From contig NZ_PGEX01000001.1 of the NCBI RefSeq assembly GCF_002797675.1, positions 2,604,001 through 2,668,000 on the forward strand: 64,000 bases of DNA, written 5' to 3'. This document shows positions 9,133 through 17,051 of this stretch, piece by piece. The translations under genes were made by a program, and so were the position numbers. The notes below the pieces were generated by a model, which saw only the letters and a program-made list of their open reading frames with translations, was not told the DNA's origin and made no database searches. The DNA comes from Hallerella succinigenes (GTDB lineage: Bacteria > Fibrobacterota > Fibrobacteria > Fibrobacterales > Fibrobacteraceae). Each line of letters begins with the position of its first letter. The stretch's first letter is position 1.

Positions 9133-9705
9133 CTATTTAACAAGATGGAAAATGGTCTTCTTGTAATATTCAAGCTCTGCGATGCTTTCGCGTATGTCGT
9201 CAAGGGCTTGGTGACGTTCCTGTTTTTCGAATTCGGGCAGGTCCGGGAACCAGCGGAAGGCGAGTTCCTTGATGGAGGATACGTCCACGTTACGGTAGTT
9301 TAGCCAGCTTGAAATCTTCGGCATGTACTTGTACAGAAACCTGCGGTCCTGCGTAATGGAATTTCCGCAAAGGAGGTTGCCGCTGTGGTCCTTGTCGTGG
9401 CCGACGGTGAACTGCTTGATGAAGTCCAAGGTCACTTTTTCGGCGGAGGCGAGGTCGTACTGGGAATGGCGGACTCGCTCCACCAGTCCGCTCTGCGTAT
9501 GATGCCTTGTGTTCCAATCGTCCATGGAACTCAGGACATTTTCCGGCTGGTGGATGGCGATTACGGGGCCTTCGCCCAAAATCTTTAAATTCGGGTCTGT
9601 GACAATCGTTGCGATTTCGAGGATGACGTCATGTTCGGGATTTAGGCCCGACATTTCGAGATCCATCCAAACTAAATTCGGTGCAGTTCTATTTTGAATA
9701 CTCAT
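9133..9705 (-). CDS. orn: Oligoribonuclease
   Basis: DEDDh-family 3'-5' exonuclease that degrades 2-5 nucleotide RNAs, including pGpG from c-di-GMP turnover. The 190-residue length is near the usual 180-200. Exo I is WMDLEMSG with Asp15 and Glu17. Further motifs are GNSITQDRRFL around the exo II Asp and HQALDDIRESI, which supplies the late His and Asp. It is the first gene of the minus-strand orn-PBP-lgt group and is divergent from fabF across an 86-base gap that must hold both promoters. A DHH-type NrnA, which usually does the same job in genomes without Orn, is also present at 19.2-20.1 kb. Confidence 0.95.
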   Translation of the reverse strand: MSIQNRTAPNLVWMDLEMSGLNPEHDVILEIATIVTDPNLKILGEGPVIAIHQPENVLSSMDDWNTRHHTQSGLVERVRHSQYDLASAEKVTLDFIKQFTVGHDKDHSGNLLCGNSITQDRRFLYKYMPKISSWLNYRNVDVSSIKELAFRWFPDLPEFEKQERHQALDDIRESIAELEYYKKTIFHLVK

Positions 9706-9791
9706 TTAATACGAAATTTATAAATTTATGCCGTTATTAATGAAATCCAGCCACCTTTCGGGGTGGATCACCTGAAAACAAAAGGAATAAA

Positions 9792-11027
9792 ATGGAAGAA
9801 GTTGTTGTTACTGGTATGGGCTGCGTTTCGTCGCTCGGTAATGATCCGGATACGCTTTGGGCGAATCTTCTCGCCGGTAAGTGCGGCATCTCGAATATCG
9901 AAAAGATGGATACGTCTGCCTACGAAGTGCATTTTGCTTCGGAAGTAAAGGACTTTGACGATTCCGAAAATTTTAACGCCCGAGACCAGAAGCGCTATTC
10001 TCGTAACATCCGTTATGCGGTCTATGCAGCCTTGAACGCTGTCAAGGATTCTGGTTTGAATCTTGAACAGGTGGACAAGACCCGTGCTGGCGTAATCGTC
10101 GCTTCCGGTATGGGTGGCATGGACATCTATTATGATGGTTCTGCAGCTCTTGCTACAAAGGGCCCGCGTCGCGTGTCTCCGTTTTTCATTCCGATGTCCA
10201 TTACGAACATGGCAACGGGTGAAATCTCCATCCGTCTCGGCTTCATGGGTCCGAATTTTGTGACGACCTCTGCTTGCGCTTCCTCCAACCATGCTTTGAT
10301 CGCCGCTGCAGACCAAATCCGTCTCGGTCGCGCTGACGTAATGATTGCTGGTGGTACCGAAGAAGCGGTGACGCCTGTCGCTCTCGCTGGCTTTGCCAAC
10401 ATGCATGCTCTTTCCCGTCGTAACGACGATCCGGCTCATGCTTCCCGTCCGTTCGACAAGAACCGCGATGGCTTCGTTATCGGCGAAGGTTCTGCTATCA
10501 TGGTTCTCGAAAGCCGCAGCCACGCTGAAAAGCGCGGAGCAAAAATCTTAGCAACAATTGCAGGTGTAGGCCTTTCCGCTGACGCTCACCACATTACCGC
10601 TCCGCGTGAAGACGGCGCAGGTGTGAAGCTCGCTATCGAAGCGGCTCTTCGCGATGCAAAGCTCGAACCGCAGCAAGTCGGCTACATCAACACGCACGGC
10701 ACTTCCACTCCGCTCGGCGATGTGGCAGAATGCGGCGCTATCTATGACGTTTACAAGGGCGACGTGGCCAACCTGAAGATCAACTCTTCGAAGGGGATGA
10801 TCGGTCACATGCTCGGTGCTGCTTCCGCGATCGAAGGCATCATCACCATCAAGTCTCTCATCGACCAGAAGGTGCATGGTTCCATCAACATCGAAGAACA
10901 GGATCCGGCGATTAAGCTCGACGTCTGCAAGGACGGCTCTGTCGATCACAAGTTCGACTATGCGATGTCCAACAGCTTCGGATTTGGCGGTCACAACAGC
11001 GTTGTGATTTTTGGCAAGGCGAAGTAA
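9792..11027 (+). CDS. fabF: 3-oxoacyl-[acyl-carrier-protein] synthase II
   Basis: Condensing enzyme of fatty acid elongation, joining malonyl-ACP to the growing acyl chain. The 411-residue length is normal. The Cys-His-His triad is visible: Cys162 in TTSACASSNHA, His301 in NTHGTSTPLGD and His338 in SSKGMIGHMLG, with Lys333 before it and the C-terminal glycine loop SNSFGFGGHN. An AAAGGA ribosome binding site lies just upstream of the ATG at 9792. No other fab gene adjoins it in the window, so it is probably transcribed alone and ends at the terminator at 11047-11075. It is divergent from orn. Confidence 0.95.
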   Translation: MEEVVVTGMGCVSSLGNDPDTLWANLLAGKCGISNIEKMDTSAYEVHFASEVKDFDDSENFNARDQKRYSRNIRYAVYAALNAVKDSGLNLEQVDKTRAGVIVASGMGGMDIYYDGSAALATKGPRRVSPFFIPMSITNMATGEISIRLGFMGPNFVTTSACASSNHALIAAADQIRLGRADVMIAGGTEEAVTPVALAGFANMHALSRRNDDPAHASRPFDKNRDGFVIGEGSAIMVLESRSHAEKRGAKILATIAGVGLSADAHHITAPREDGAGVKLAIEAALRDAKLEPQQVGYINTHGTSTPLGDVAECGAIYDVYKGDVANLKINSSKGMIGHMLGAASAIEGIITIKSLIDQKVHGSINIEEQDPAIKLDVCKDGSVDHKFDYAMSNSFGFGGHNSVVIFGKAK

Positions 11028-11046
11028 TTCTCGGTTAGGATTATGA

Positions 11047-11075
11047 AAAAGACCCGCGTTGCGGGTCTTTTTTTG
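11047..11075. terminator. Bidirectional terminator between fabF and the DXS-like gene
   Basis: Stem of seven G/C-rich pairs (11051-11057 with 11061-11067, three-base loop). It is extended by an A run on the left and a T run of seven on the right, so it can act in both directions. It lies 20 bases after the fabF stop and 76 bases past the stop of the convergent DXS-like gene. Confidence 0.85.
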
Positions 11076-11103
11076 TTAAGGAGATTGTTTCTGGACAAAG
11101 TCC

Positions 11104-11160
11104 CTCGCAATGACACTCGACAACATGCCACTACGAGGCTCGTTTCATTGTCATTGCGAG
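11104..11160. repeat. Inverted repeat of a probable dispersed palindromic element
   Basis: A 12-bp arm at 11104-11115 (CTCGCAATGACA) is matched by its exact reverse complement at 11149-11160, with 33 bases between. The right arm covers the stop codon of the DXS-like gene. The core CATTGCGAG with nearby GGAGGGTCGTGGCAAT resembles short intergenic palindromic repeats found in many copies in other genomes. The copy number here cannot be judged from one window. Confidence 0.5.
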
Positions 11161-12929
11161 ACCCGGAGGGTCGTGGCAATCTTCTGGGTCATCGCATCGG
11201 TAGTCATCCCGAGGTTTGCGAGGAGTTCCTCGGGGTTGTAGCGGTCGTAGAACTTCTTTTCAAGCCCGTAAACCAGAACCTTCATGGAGCTATCTCCGTA
11301 GAACGCGGCAATCTTTTCGCCAAAGCCGCCCTGCACAATGCCGTCTTCAAGGGTCACCACCAGCTGGTGATTTTCCTTTAACCTTTCCAGGGTTTCGCAG
11401 TCGATGTCGCTTGCAAAGCGCGGGTTCACGAGGGTCGGCTTAAAGCCAAGTTCCTTTTCGACCTGGCGCGACAAAGCTTCGCCGCGCTGGTAAAAATCGC
11501 CAAGAGCCATGATCGCCACCTTGGAGCCTTGTTCTTCCACGCGGAACTTCACTTGTGCGTAATCCTTGTCGGCGGGGCGGTTGTCGTTCACCACGCCATT
11601 CCCCGGAACGAGCACAATCGTCGGGTGGTCGTTCTGGTCAATCGCATATTCCATCATCGCCATGTATTCCGCTTTGTTCGTGGGCGCAAGCACTCGCACA
11701 TTTGGAATATTGCCATAAATGGAATTGATGTAAATGCCGAGGTGCGTCACGTCGGTCATGGTGTTGAATGCGGAGAAGTTTAAAATCACCGCAATCGCGC
11801 TGTTGTTCAGAGCCGTATCTTGCGCCATCTGGTCGTAGGTACGCTGCAAAAAAGTCGCGTTCGTAATTACCACAGGCTTTGCACCGCGCTTGGCTGCACC
11901 CGATGCCATGGCGATCGCCTGTTCTTCGGCAATGCCGCAGTCGGTGTACTGCACGGGTCCGATCATTTGCCGCTTTTCCGGGCCAAGGCCCAATGCCATC
12001 GGCATCGCTGGGGAAATCACGAGCACCTTCGGGTCGCTCTTTGCCTTTTGCACCAGATAGTTGCTTGTGAGGTCTTCATAGCTTTCGCCGCCGCCCCAGT
12101 TTACGGTCGCCTTGCCGGTTGCTCGGTCAAAAGGCGGGTGCCAGTGCCAGGTTTCCTGGTCGGTTTCGGCGGGGGTATAGCCCTTGCCCTTTTGCGTGTG
12201 GATGTGCACCACCACCGGGTGCGAGGAATCTTTTACAGATTCGAAAACGCGCACAAGGCTTGCAATGTCGTTGCCGTTCGGTTCGTACACGTAGTCGAGC
12301 CCGAAAGCCTTGAACAGGTTGTGTTCCGCTTTGCCGTTCGTGTCGCGGAGTTCCTTTAGGTTCTTGTAAATGCCGCCATGGTTTTCGGCAATTGCCATTT
12401 CGTTATCGTTTACAATCACGATCAAATTTGAACCGAGTTCCGAACCTGCGTAATCGAGGCCTTCGAGAGCTTCGCCGCCGCTCAAGGAGCCGTCGCCGAT
12501 GAATGCGATAATGTTTTCTTTGCCGTGTAGCAGGTCGCGGGCGCGAGCAAGTCCCGTGGCAAGCGAAATGGAGGTCGAGGTGTGACCGATGTTAAAAAAG
12601 TCGTGCTCGGATTCATCCGGGTTTGTGTATCCGGAATCTTCGCCAAAACGCGTATCGTCGATGTAACCCGCCTTGCGGCCCGTGAGCATTTTATGGGTGT
12701 AGCTCTGGTGGGAAACGTCAAAGACGAACTTGTCGACGGGAGAGTTAAAAACGTAGTGCAGAGCGATTTCTGCCTCCACGGAGCCTAGGTTTGGACCGCA
12801 GTGTCCGCCGATTTTGGTCAGTCGGTTGAACAGGGCTTCGCGGATGTCGCTAGCGAGGGTTGTCAGGGCTTGCAGATTGAGTTTTTTGACGTCTGCCGGG
12901 GAATGGATTTGGTTTAATACTTGGTACAT
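11151..12929 (-). CDS. 1-deoxy-D-xylulose-5-phosphate synthase-like thiamine-diphosphate enzyme
   Basis: Transketolase-fold protein of about 592 residues. DXS condenses pyruvate and glyceraldehyde 3-phosphate at the entry of the MEP isoprenoid route. Visible family blocks are GHCGPNLGSVEAEIALHYVF, VSHQSYTHKMLTGR, the ThDP-binding IGDGSLSGGEALEGLDYAG with NDNEMAIAEN, and HTQKGKGYTPAE. The C-terminal half has the pyrimidine domain (DCGIAEEQAIAMASGAA). The segment after NDNEMAIAEN is shorter than in E. coli DXS (about 620 residues), so this belongs to a divergent DXS-like branch. The assignment as a true DXS is likely but not certain. I chose the ATG at 12929 (MYQVLNQIHSP); the frame extends to a TTG at 12968. 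An IS630-type element begins about 40 bases upstream of this ATG. Confidence 0.8.
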   Translation of the reverse strand: MYQVLNQIHSPADVKKLNLQALTTLASDIREALFNRLTKIGGHCGPNLGSVEAEIALHYVFNSPVDKFVFDVSHQSYTHKMLTGRKAGYIDDTRFGEDSGYTNPDESEHDFFNIGHTSTSISLATGLARARDLLHGKENIIAFIGDGSLSGGEALEGLDYAGSELGSNLIVIVNDNEMAIAENHGGIYKNLKELRDTNGKAEHNLFKAFGLDYVYEPNGNDIASLVRVFESVKDSSHPVVVHIHTQKGKGYTPAETDQETWHWHPPFDRATGKATVNWGGGESYEDLTSNYLVQKAKSDPKVLVISPAMPMALGLGPEKRQMIGPVQYTDCGIAEEQAIAMASGAAKRGAKPVVITNATFLQRTYDQMAQDTALNNSAIAVILNFSAFNTMTDVTHLGIYINSIYGNIPNVRVLAPTNKAEYMAMMEYAIDQNDHPTIVLVPGNGVVNDNRPADKDYAQVKFRVEEQGSKVAIMALGDFYQRGEALSRQVEKELGFKPTLVNPRFASDIDCETLERLKENHQLVVTLEDGIVQGGFGEKIAAFYGDSSMKVLVYGLEKKFYDRYNPEELLANLGMTTDAMTQKIATTLRVSQ

Positions 12930-12969
12930 GCTATTATAGATTAGGCAGATAAATACTTTACAAAACAAG

Positions 12970-14082
12970 CAAAGTTTACTATATTTGCATCATGGAAAAA
13001 GATGATGCAAGAAAGAATGTCCAGAGCCTTCTCGAAAAACGGAAGACAATCGTAAAAATGAAGAAGGCGGGATTCAAGAAAAGCAAGATCGCAGAGACCT
13101 GCGGCGTGAGCCGCCCCATGGTGGATGCAGTTCTATCGCTTTACGAGAAAGGCGGGATGAATGCGCTCAAGCCGAAGACAAGGGGCCGCAAGGAAAGGGA
13201 AAAAAGGCTCCTTTCCGCCAATCAAGAATCCGAGATACAGAAACTAATCCGGGACAAGCGTCCCGAACAGCTCAAGTTCAAGTTCGCCCTCTGGACCCGC
13301 GAAGCGGTTGCGGAGCTTGTCCGCAGCAAATTTGGAGTGAAGCTGGCCAAGAGAACGGTCGGCGACTACCTCAAAAGATGGAACTTCACCCCGCAAAAAC
13401 CGATTGTCCGCGCGTACGAGCAAAACCCCGAAGCGGTGAAGAAGTGGCTCGAAGAGGAATACCCGAAAATAAAGGCCGATGCGGTATGCGAGAATGCGGA
13501 AATCCACTGGGCGGACGAGACCGCCATCGTGAACACGGATGTCCGTGGCCGCAGCTACGCCCCCTGCGGGCAGACCCCGGTCGTGAAGGCTCCCGGATGC
13601 AGGGAGCGCTTTTCCATGATATCGGCGGTGAACAATCGCGGGAAGTGCCACTGGATGATGATTGACGGGGCGTTCGACGCGACGAAGCTCATCGACTTCA
13701 TGACGGCTCTGGTGAAGGATGTGTATGCAGACGGGAAAGGGAAGAAAGTGTTTCTCGTGATGGACAACCTGAGGGTTCACCACAGCAAGCCGGTAAAGGA
13801 ATGGCTTGAAGCGAACACGGACAAGATAAGCGTATTCTACCTGCCCAGCTACAGTCCCGAGCTGAATCCTGACGAACGTCTTAATGCCGACCTGAAACAC
13901 GAAATATCTTCCAACGCACCGGCTCGGACTCGCGAAAAGCTACGCTCCCATGCGGAATCCCACATGAAAATGGTGAGCAACAGCCCTGAACGAGTAATCA
14001 AGTATTTTGGCGACAAGCATGTCTCTTATGCAGCATGACTATGTAAAAAATATATCCGCCGGAGCAATAATATACGACTTTG
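12970..14082 (+). mobile_element. IS630-family insertion sequence, approximate ends
   Basis: The element carries one transposase gene. Imperfect terminal repeats can be aligned: the left end at 12970-12990 (CAAAGTTTACTATATTTGC) and the reverse complement of 14063-14082 (CAAAGTCGTATATTATTGCT) share CAAAGT, a TATATT core and TTGC. IS630 elements target TA, and TA dinucleotides lie outside both ends, but the exact boundaries are not fixed. The left end lies about 40 bases upstream of the DXS-like start. The right end abuts a truncated AAA-ATPase-like remnant. Confidence 0.55.
12992..14038 (+). CDS. IS630-family DDE transposase
   Basis: A 348-residue transposase. The N-terminal part (residues 15-60) is a helix-turn-helix region (KMKKAGFKKSKIAETCGVS), followed by a winged-helix segment. 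The DDE catalytic core is intact: the first Asp in HWADETAI, the second in VMDNLRVHHS, and the acidic end in YSPELNPDERLNADLK, the typical IS630/Tc1-like pattern. The frame is complete, without stops or shifts, so the element may be active. The start is the ATG at 12992, very close to the left end of the element. Confidence 0.9.
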   Translation: MEKDDARKNVQSLLEKRKTIVKMKKAGFKKSKIAETCGVSRPMVDAVLSLYEKGGMNALKPKTRGRKEREKRLLSANQESEIQKLIRDKRPEQLKFKFALWTREAVAELVRSKFGVKLAKRTVGDYLKRWNFTPQKPIVRAYEQNPEAVKKWLEEEYPKIKADAVCENAEIHWADETAIVNTDVRGRSYAPCGQTPVVKAPGCRERFSMISAVNNRGKCHWMMIDGAFDATKLIDFMTALVKDVYADGKGKKVFLVMDNLRVHHSKPVKEWLEANTDKISVFYLPSYSPELNPDERLNADLKHEISSNAPARTREKLRSHAESHMKMVSNSPERVIKYFGDKHVSYAA

Positions 14083-14108
14083 AGTTAGCTTTAAGGCAAG
14101 ATAAAACG

Positions 14109-14577
14109 CTAAAAAGGAAACAGCTGTAACCGATTTTTGTTTTCTACGCGGGTCATGAGACTCGCAGTGCGCCAATCGAGCTTACAACTTTCGATGATGC
14201 CTTCGTCCACTGCTTCCACGACTGGATTGTAGATTTCAATGCCGTCAATGTTGTAACCATCGTACCAGCGTCTGCATTTCTCGAAATCAATGCTGTGCTC
14301 GTCGCCAAGAGCCTTCGTCTCTTCGGCGGAGAATCCCACGAACTCCGCCAGCCGCCCGAAACCCGCCATGGTGAATTCCTTGAACACGTTCAGTTTGGGC
14401 TGCACCTTGTCGCGCACGACGAGCAGAATCCCGGTGAGGTAGGCAAGGGCTATTGCTGGAGCGAGGTCGGCATTTTTGAGCATGGCAGTCGGAATGATGT
14501 CGTCATCTGTCCGCCTAGAGCGGACTGTTCAAGCTCCTTTGAAAATTTGCATTGTTCGGATTGACGTAGATACCCAT
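14109..14577 (-). pseudogene. Remnant of an AAA-ATPase-like / DUF1703-type protein with internal deletion
   Basis: Two pieces of one family are visible. Reading from the ATG at 14577, the frame gives MGIYVNPNNANFQRSLNSPL and then hits TAG; this is the usual start of AAA-ATPase-like proteins of this family (MGIYLNP..FQ....S..YVDKT). In another frame, 14109-14483 encodes a middle part: IALAYLTGIL, VFKEFTMAGFGRLAEFVGFS, CRRWYDGYNIDGIEIYNP. The Walker A region that should lie between is missing, and the C-terminal nuclease-like domain is absent. The fragment ends 27 bases before the right end of the IS630 element. This is a decayed gene, partly removed by deletion and perhaps cut by the insertion. 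Confidence 0.75.
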
Positions 14578-15020
14578 CCTAACGAACATAATAAAATAGG
14601 AGAGTGAATCTTCCTTGAAGTTTCCCTTTTTATTTCAAGGATGTCGAAAGCAAACGCAAAAAATGCGCCGAATTGTGAGTGGGGCTTGTCGGAAAAATGT
14701 ACCCCATTCCCGACCAGGAAATCAAGATATACATTGAGCGCGTCTTGGAATCCTTCGATGATGCCGCGAAAAAATTGAACTGGGGAACCTGTGGGCTTCA
14801 AAGGCCGGCAATGAATATCGTTGTACAAATTAACACGCTTTTCGTCGGTGAGCATAAAAATATACCCATCTTTTCCGGATGCATACAAGTGCAAGTCCAT
14901 TTTTGGAAATGCGACTCCCTCTAGTATTTCGTAACTCTCATACCGCAGTCTTTTATGTGACAACACGAATGTAGAAAATAGGCGTGGCAATGCTGCACAA
15001 GGTGAAAAAGCGATGGGCAT
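14529..15020 (-). CDS. Uncharacterised open frame, possibly a gene remnant
   Basis: An open frame of 163 codons with an ATG at 15020. The middle part, roughly residues 40-110 (HLYASGKDGYIFMLTDEKRV, then PVQFFRGIIEGFQDALNVYL), has protein-like composition. The tail overlaps the start of the AAA-like remnant in a different frame and is probably read-through. I do not recognise a family. An overlapping plus-strand frame at 14679-14924 is equally unassigned, so coding status is uncertain. The stretch lies between a pseudogene and the divergent DUF2279 gene, a decayed neighbourhood. Confidence 0.3.
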   Translation of the reverse strand: MPIAFSPCAALPRLFSTFVLSHKRLRYESYEILEGVAFPKMDLHLYASGKDGYIFMLTDEKRVNLYNDIHCRPLKPTGSPVQFFRGIIEGFQDALNVYLDFLVGNGVHFSDKPHSQFGAFFAFAFDILEIKRETSRKIHSPILLCSLGWVSTSIRTMQIFKGA

Positions 15021-15048
15021 CGCAATCAGAAATTTCTATCGTTGATGC

Positions 15049-16005
15049 ATGAAAAAAATGCTTTCCATTTTTTTGATTCTGTTCAGCTGCGGGGCCGCTT
15101 TTGCAGAAAGCGCGGATTCTACGGCTGTGTCAGGAGCGCAAGTTTCGGCGGATACGGTCCACTGGCGAGATGTGAATTTTTCGTACCGTGAAGAAGATCC
15201 GGGGATGGATTCCTTGCAGGTTTTTTCTCCGCTCAAGTTCGGTGGCATGGTGGCGTTGACAGCGGCGAGTTACGGTGCGGCTTATGGGCTTGTCTTTGCG
15301 AAGGGTTGGTGGGACGAAGAAGGTTCGCAGTTCCATTTTGAAAATGATTTTGAGTACGCGAAAAATTTAGACAAGCTTGGACATTTTGCAGCGGGCGTTG
15401 CGATTGCGGAAATTTTTTACCAGGGGTATTACTGGTCAGGCCTTACGGAGTTTCAGTCGTACGCTGCCGCCGCGGTTTCGGCGATGCTTACCCATGTAGC
15501 AATTGACGTGAAGGATGGTTATTCTCCAGAATGGGGTTTTAGCATTTTTGACGTGCTTTCGGGAACGCTCGGCGGTCTTTATCCGATGGCAAAACGTTAT
15601 GTGCCGGTTTTCCAGTATTTTGATCTCAAATGGAGCTATTGGGTTAATTCCAAGGCTTATTACCGCCAGAGCGATACGGGAGTCTTTACCGATGACTATT
15701 GTAATGAAACATTTTGGTTTTCGTTGAAGGTTCATAAGTTGCTCCCGAACGGCGCTCGTAAGTATTATCCGTCGTGGCTTGCGATTGCAGCGGGCTTAAG
15801 TATTGATGAAGGCGTTTTCCAGCATAAAAAGGGCAAATATGAAGTTTACATTGCTTTGGATTACGACTTTGAAGCGATTTTTCAACCACATAAACGTTGG
15901 GCGCGTAATCTCGTCCGTTGGATCAATTACTTCAAGCTTCCGGCTCCGACCATTCAGGTTTATCCGGACGTGAAGTTCTATTTGCTGTACCCGATCAAGT
16001 TCTAA
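15049..16005 (+). CDS. DUF2279-family envelope protein
   Basis: A 318-residue exported protein. It starts with a clear signal peptide (MKKMLSIFLILFSCGAAFA, cleavage after AFA). The family core is visible: DKLGHFAAGVAIAEIFY around residue 108, followed by AMLTHVAIDVKDGYSPEWGFSIFDVLSGTLGG. The His, Asp and Gly/Trp positions resemble DUF2279 proteins, whose role is unknown. The rest is rich in aromatic residues and alternating strands, with a C-terminus ending in Phe (YLLYPIKF), so an outer-membrane location is possible. It precedes gmd by 20 bases and may share its transcript. Confidence 0.7.
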   Translation: MKKMLSIFLILFSCGAAFAESADSTAVSGAQVSADTVHWRDVNFSYREEDPGMDSLQVFSPLKFGGMVALTAASYGAAYGLVFAKGWWDEEGSQFHFENDFEYAKNLDKLGHFAAGVAIAEIFYQGYYWSGLTEFQSYAAAAVSAMLTHVAIDVKDGYSPEWGFSIFDVLSGTLGGLYPMAKRYVPVFQYFDLKWSYWVNSKAYYRQSDTGVFTDDYCNETFWFSLKVHKLLPNGARKYYPSWLAIAAGLSIDEGVFQHKKGKYEVYIALDYDFEAIFQPHKRWARNLVRWINYFKLPAPTIQVYPDVKFYLLYPIKF

Positions 16006-16025
16006 GGCGTTGAAGTTTGTATTTT

Positions 16026-17051
16026 ATGGCTATGAAAAACGCACTGATTACAGGAATTACGGGCCAGGACGGCTCTTACTTGGCCGAACTGCTTTTGGAA
16101 AAAGGTTACAAGGTCTACGGCCTTGTTCGCCGCAAGAGCAAGCTGGATTTTAACAATGCGGAACACTTGAAGGGCAAAGTCGAATTCATTTTCGGCGATA
16201 TGACGGATTCCGCATCGCTTCTTCGCGCCATGGAAATTGCAAAGCCGGATGAAATTTACAATCTCGCGGCGCAGTCCTTTGTGACGACTTCTTGGGAAAC
16301 CCCGCTTTCGACTGCCGACATCAACGCGATCGGTGTGACGAAGCTCCTTGAAGCAGTGCGTCTTGTAAAGCCCGAAACCCGCGTCTATCAGGCGAGCACA
16401 AGCGAAATGTTCGGCAAGGTTCAGGCGGTTCCGCAGAACGAAACGACTCCGTTCTATCCGCGAAGCCCGTATGGCGTTTCAAAGCTTTACGGCCATTGGA
16501 TTATCAAGAATTACCGCGAAAGTTATGGCATGTTCGCCTGCTCCGGCATTCTTTTTAACCATGAATCCGAACGTCGCGGTGCAGAATTCGTGACGCGCAA
16601 GATTACGATTTCCGTGGCGAAGATCAAGGCGGGATTGCAGGAATGTGTGGAACTCGGAAACTTGAACGCGAGCCGTGACTGGGGACACTCGGCGGATTAC
16701 GTCCGCGCGATGTGGCTCATGTTGCAGCAAGACGTGGCTGACGATTATGTGGTTGCGTCGGGTGAAACGCACACAGTGCGTGATTTTGTGACGCTTGCAT
16801 TCCGTGCTGCGGGCATGGAACTGGAATTCCACGGCGAAGGCGAAAAGGAATATGCGACGCTCCAGGGAACGGACCGAGTGCTTGTGAAAGTGAATCCGAA
16901 GTTCTTCCGCCCGGCAGAAGTCGACCTGTTGATCGGGGATGCGTCGAAGGCGAAGAAGGTTCTCGGCTGGGAACCGAAGATCTCTTATGCGGACTTGGTG
17001 AAGCGTATGGTCGAAAGCGACATGAAGCTTCTTGCTGAAGGAAAGATTTAA
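16026..17051 (+). CDS. gmd: GDP-mannose 4,6-dehydratase
   Basis: Extended SDR enzyme converting GDP-D-mannose to GDP-4-keto-6-deoxy-D-mannose, with NADP bound. The dinucleotide motif GITGQDGSYL is at the N-terminus, the catalytic Tyr149-x-x-x-Lys153 lies in SPYGVSKLYGHW, and TSEMFG and the FNHESERRGAEFVTRKI block are characteristic of Gmd. The start is ambiguous between ATG 16026 (MAMKNAL) and ATG 16032 (MKNAL). I prefer 16026 because a GAAG lies about ten bases before it. The rmd start overlaps the gmd stop by one base (TAATG), so the two are translationally coupled. Confidence 0.92.
   Translation: MAMKNALITGITGQDGSYLAELLLEKGYKVYGLVRRKSKLDFNNAEHLKGKVEFIFGDMTDSASLLRAMEIAKPDEIYNLAAQSFVTTSWETPLSTADINAIGVTKLLEAVRLVKPETRVYQASTSEMFGKVQAVPQNETTPFYPRSPYGVSKLYGHWIIKNYRESYGMFACSGILFNHESERRGAEFVTRKITISVAKIKAGLQECVELGNLNASRDWGHSADYVRAMWLMLQQDVADDYVVASGETHTVRDFVTLAFRAAGMELEFHGEGEKEYATLQGTDRVLVKVNPKFFRPAEVDLLIGDASKAKKVLGWEPKISYADLVKRMVESDMKLLAEGKI

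Noticed and set aside
9751-9772. GGATCACCT near fabF, similar to the 16S rRNA 3' end, within a small hairpin
   Set aside because: No other rRNA sequence is around; a short chance match.
12927-12945. TATAAT just before the DXS-like ATG as a leaderless promoter
   Set aside because: The box ends only three bases before the ATG, which would place the transcription start inside the coding region, and there is no -35 at a normal distance.
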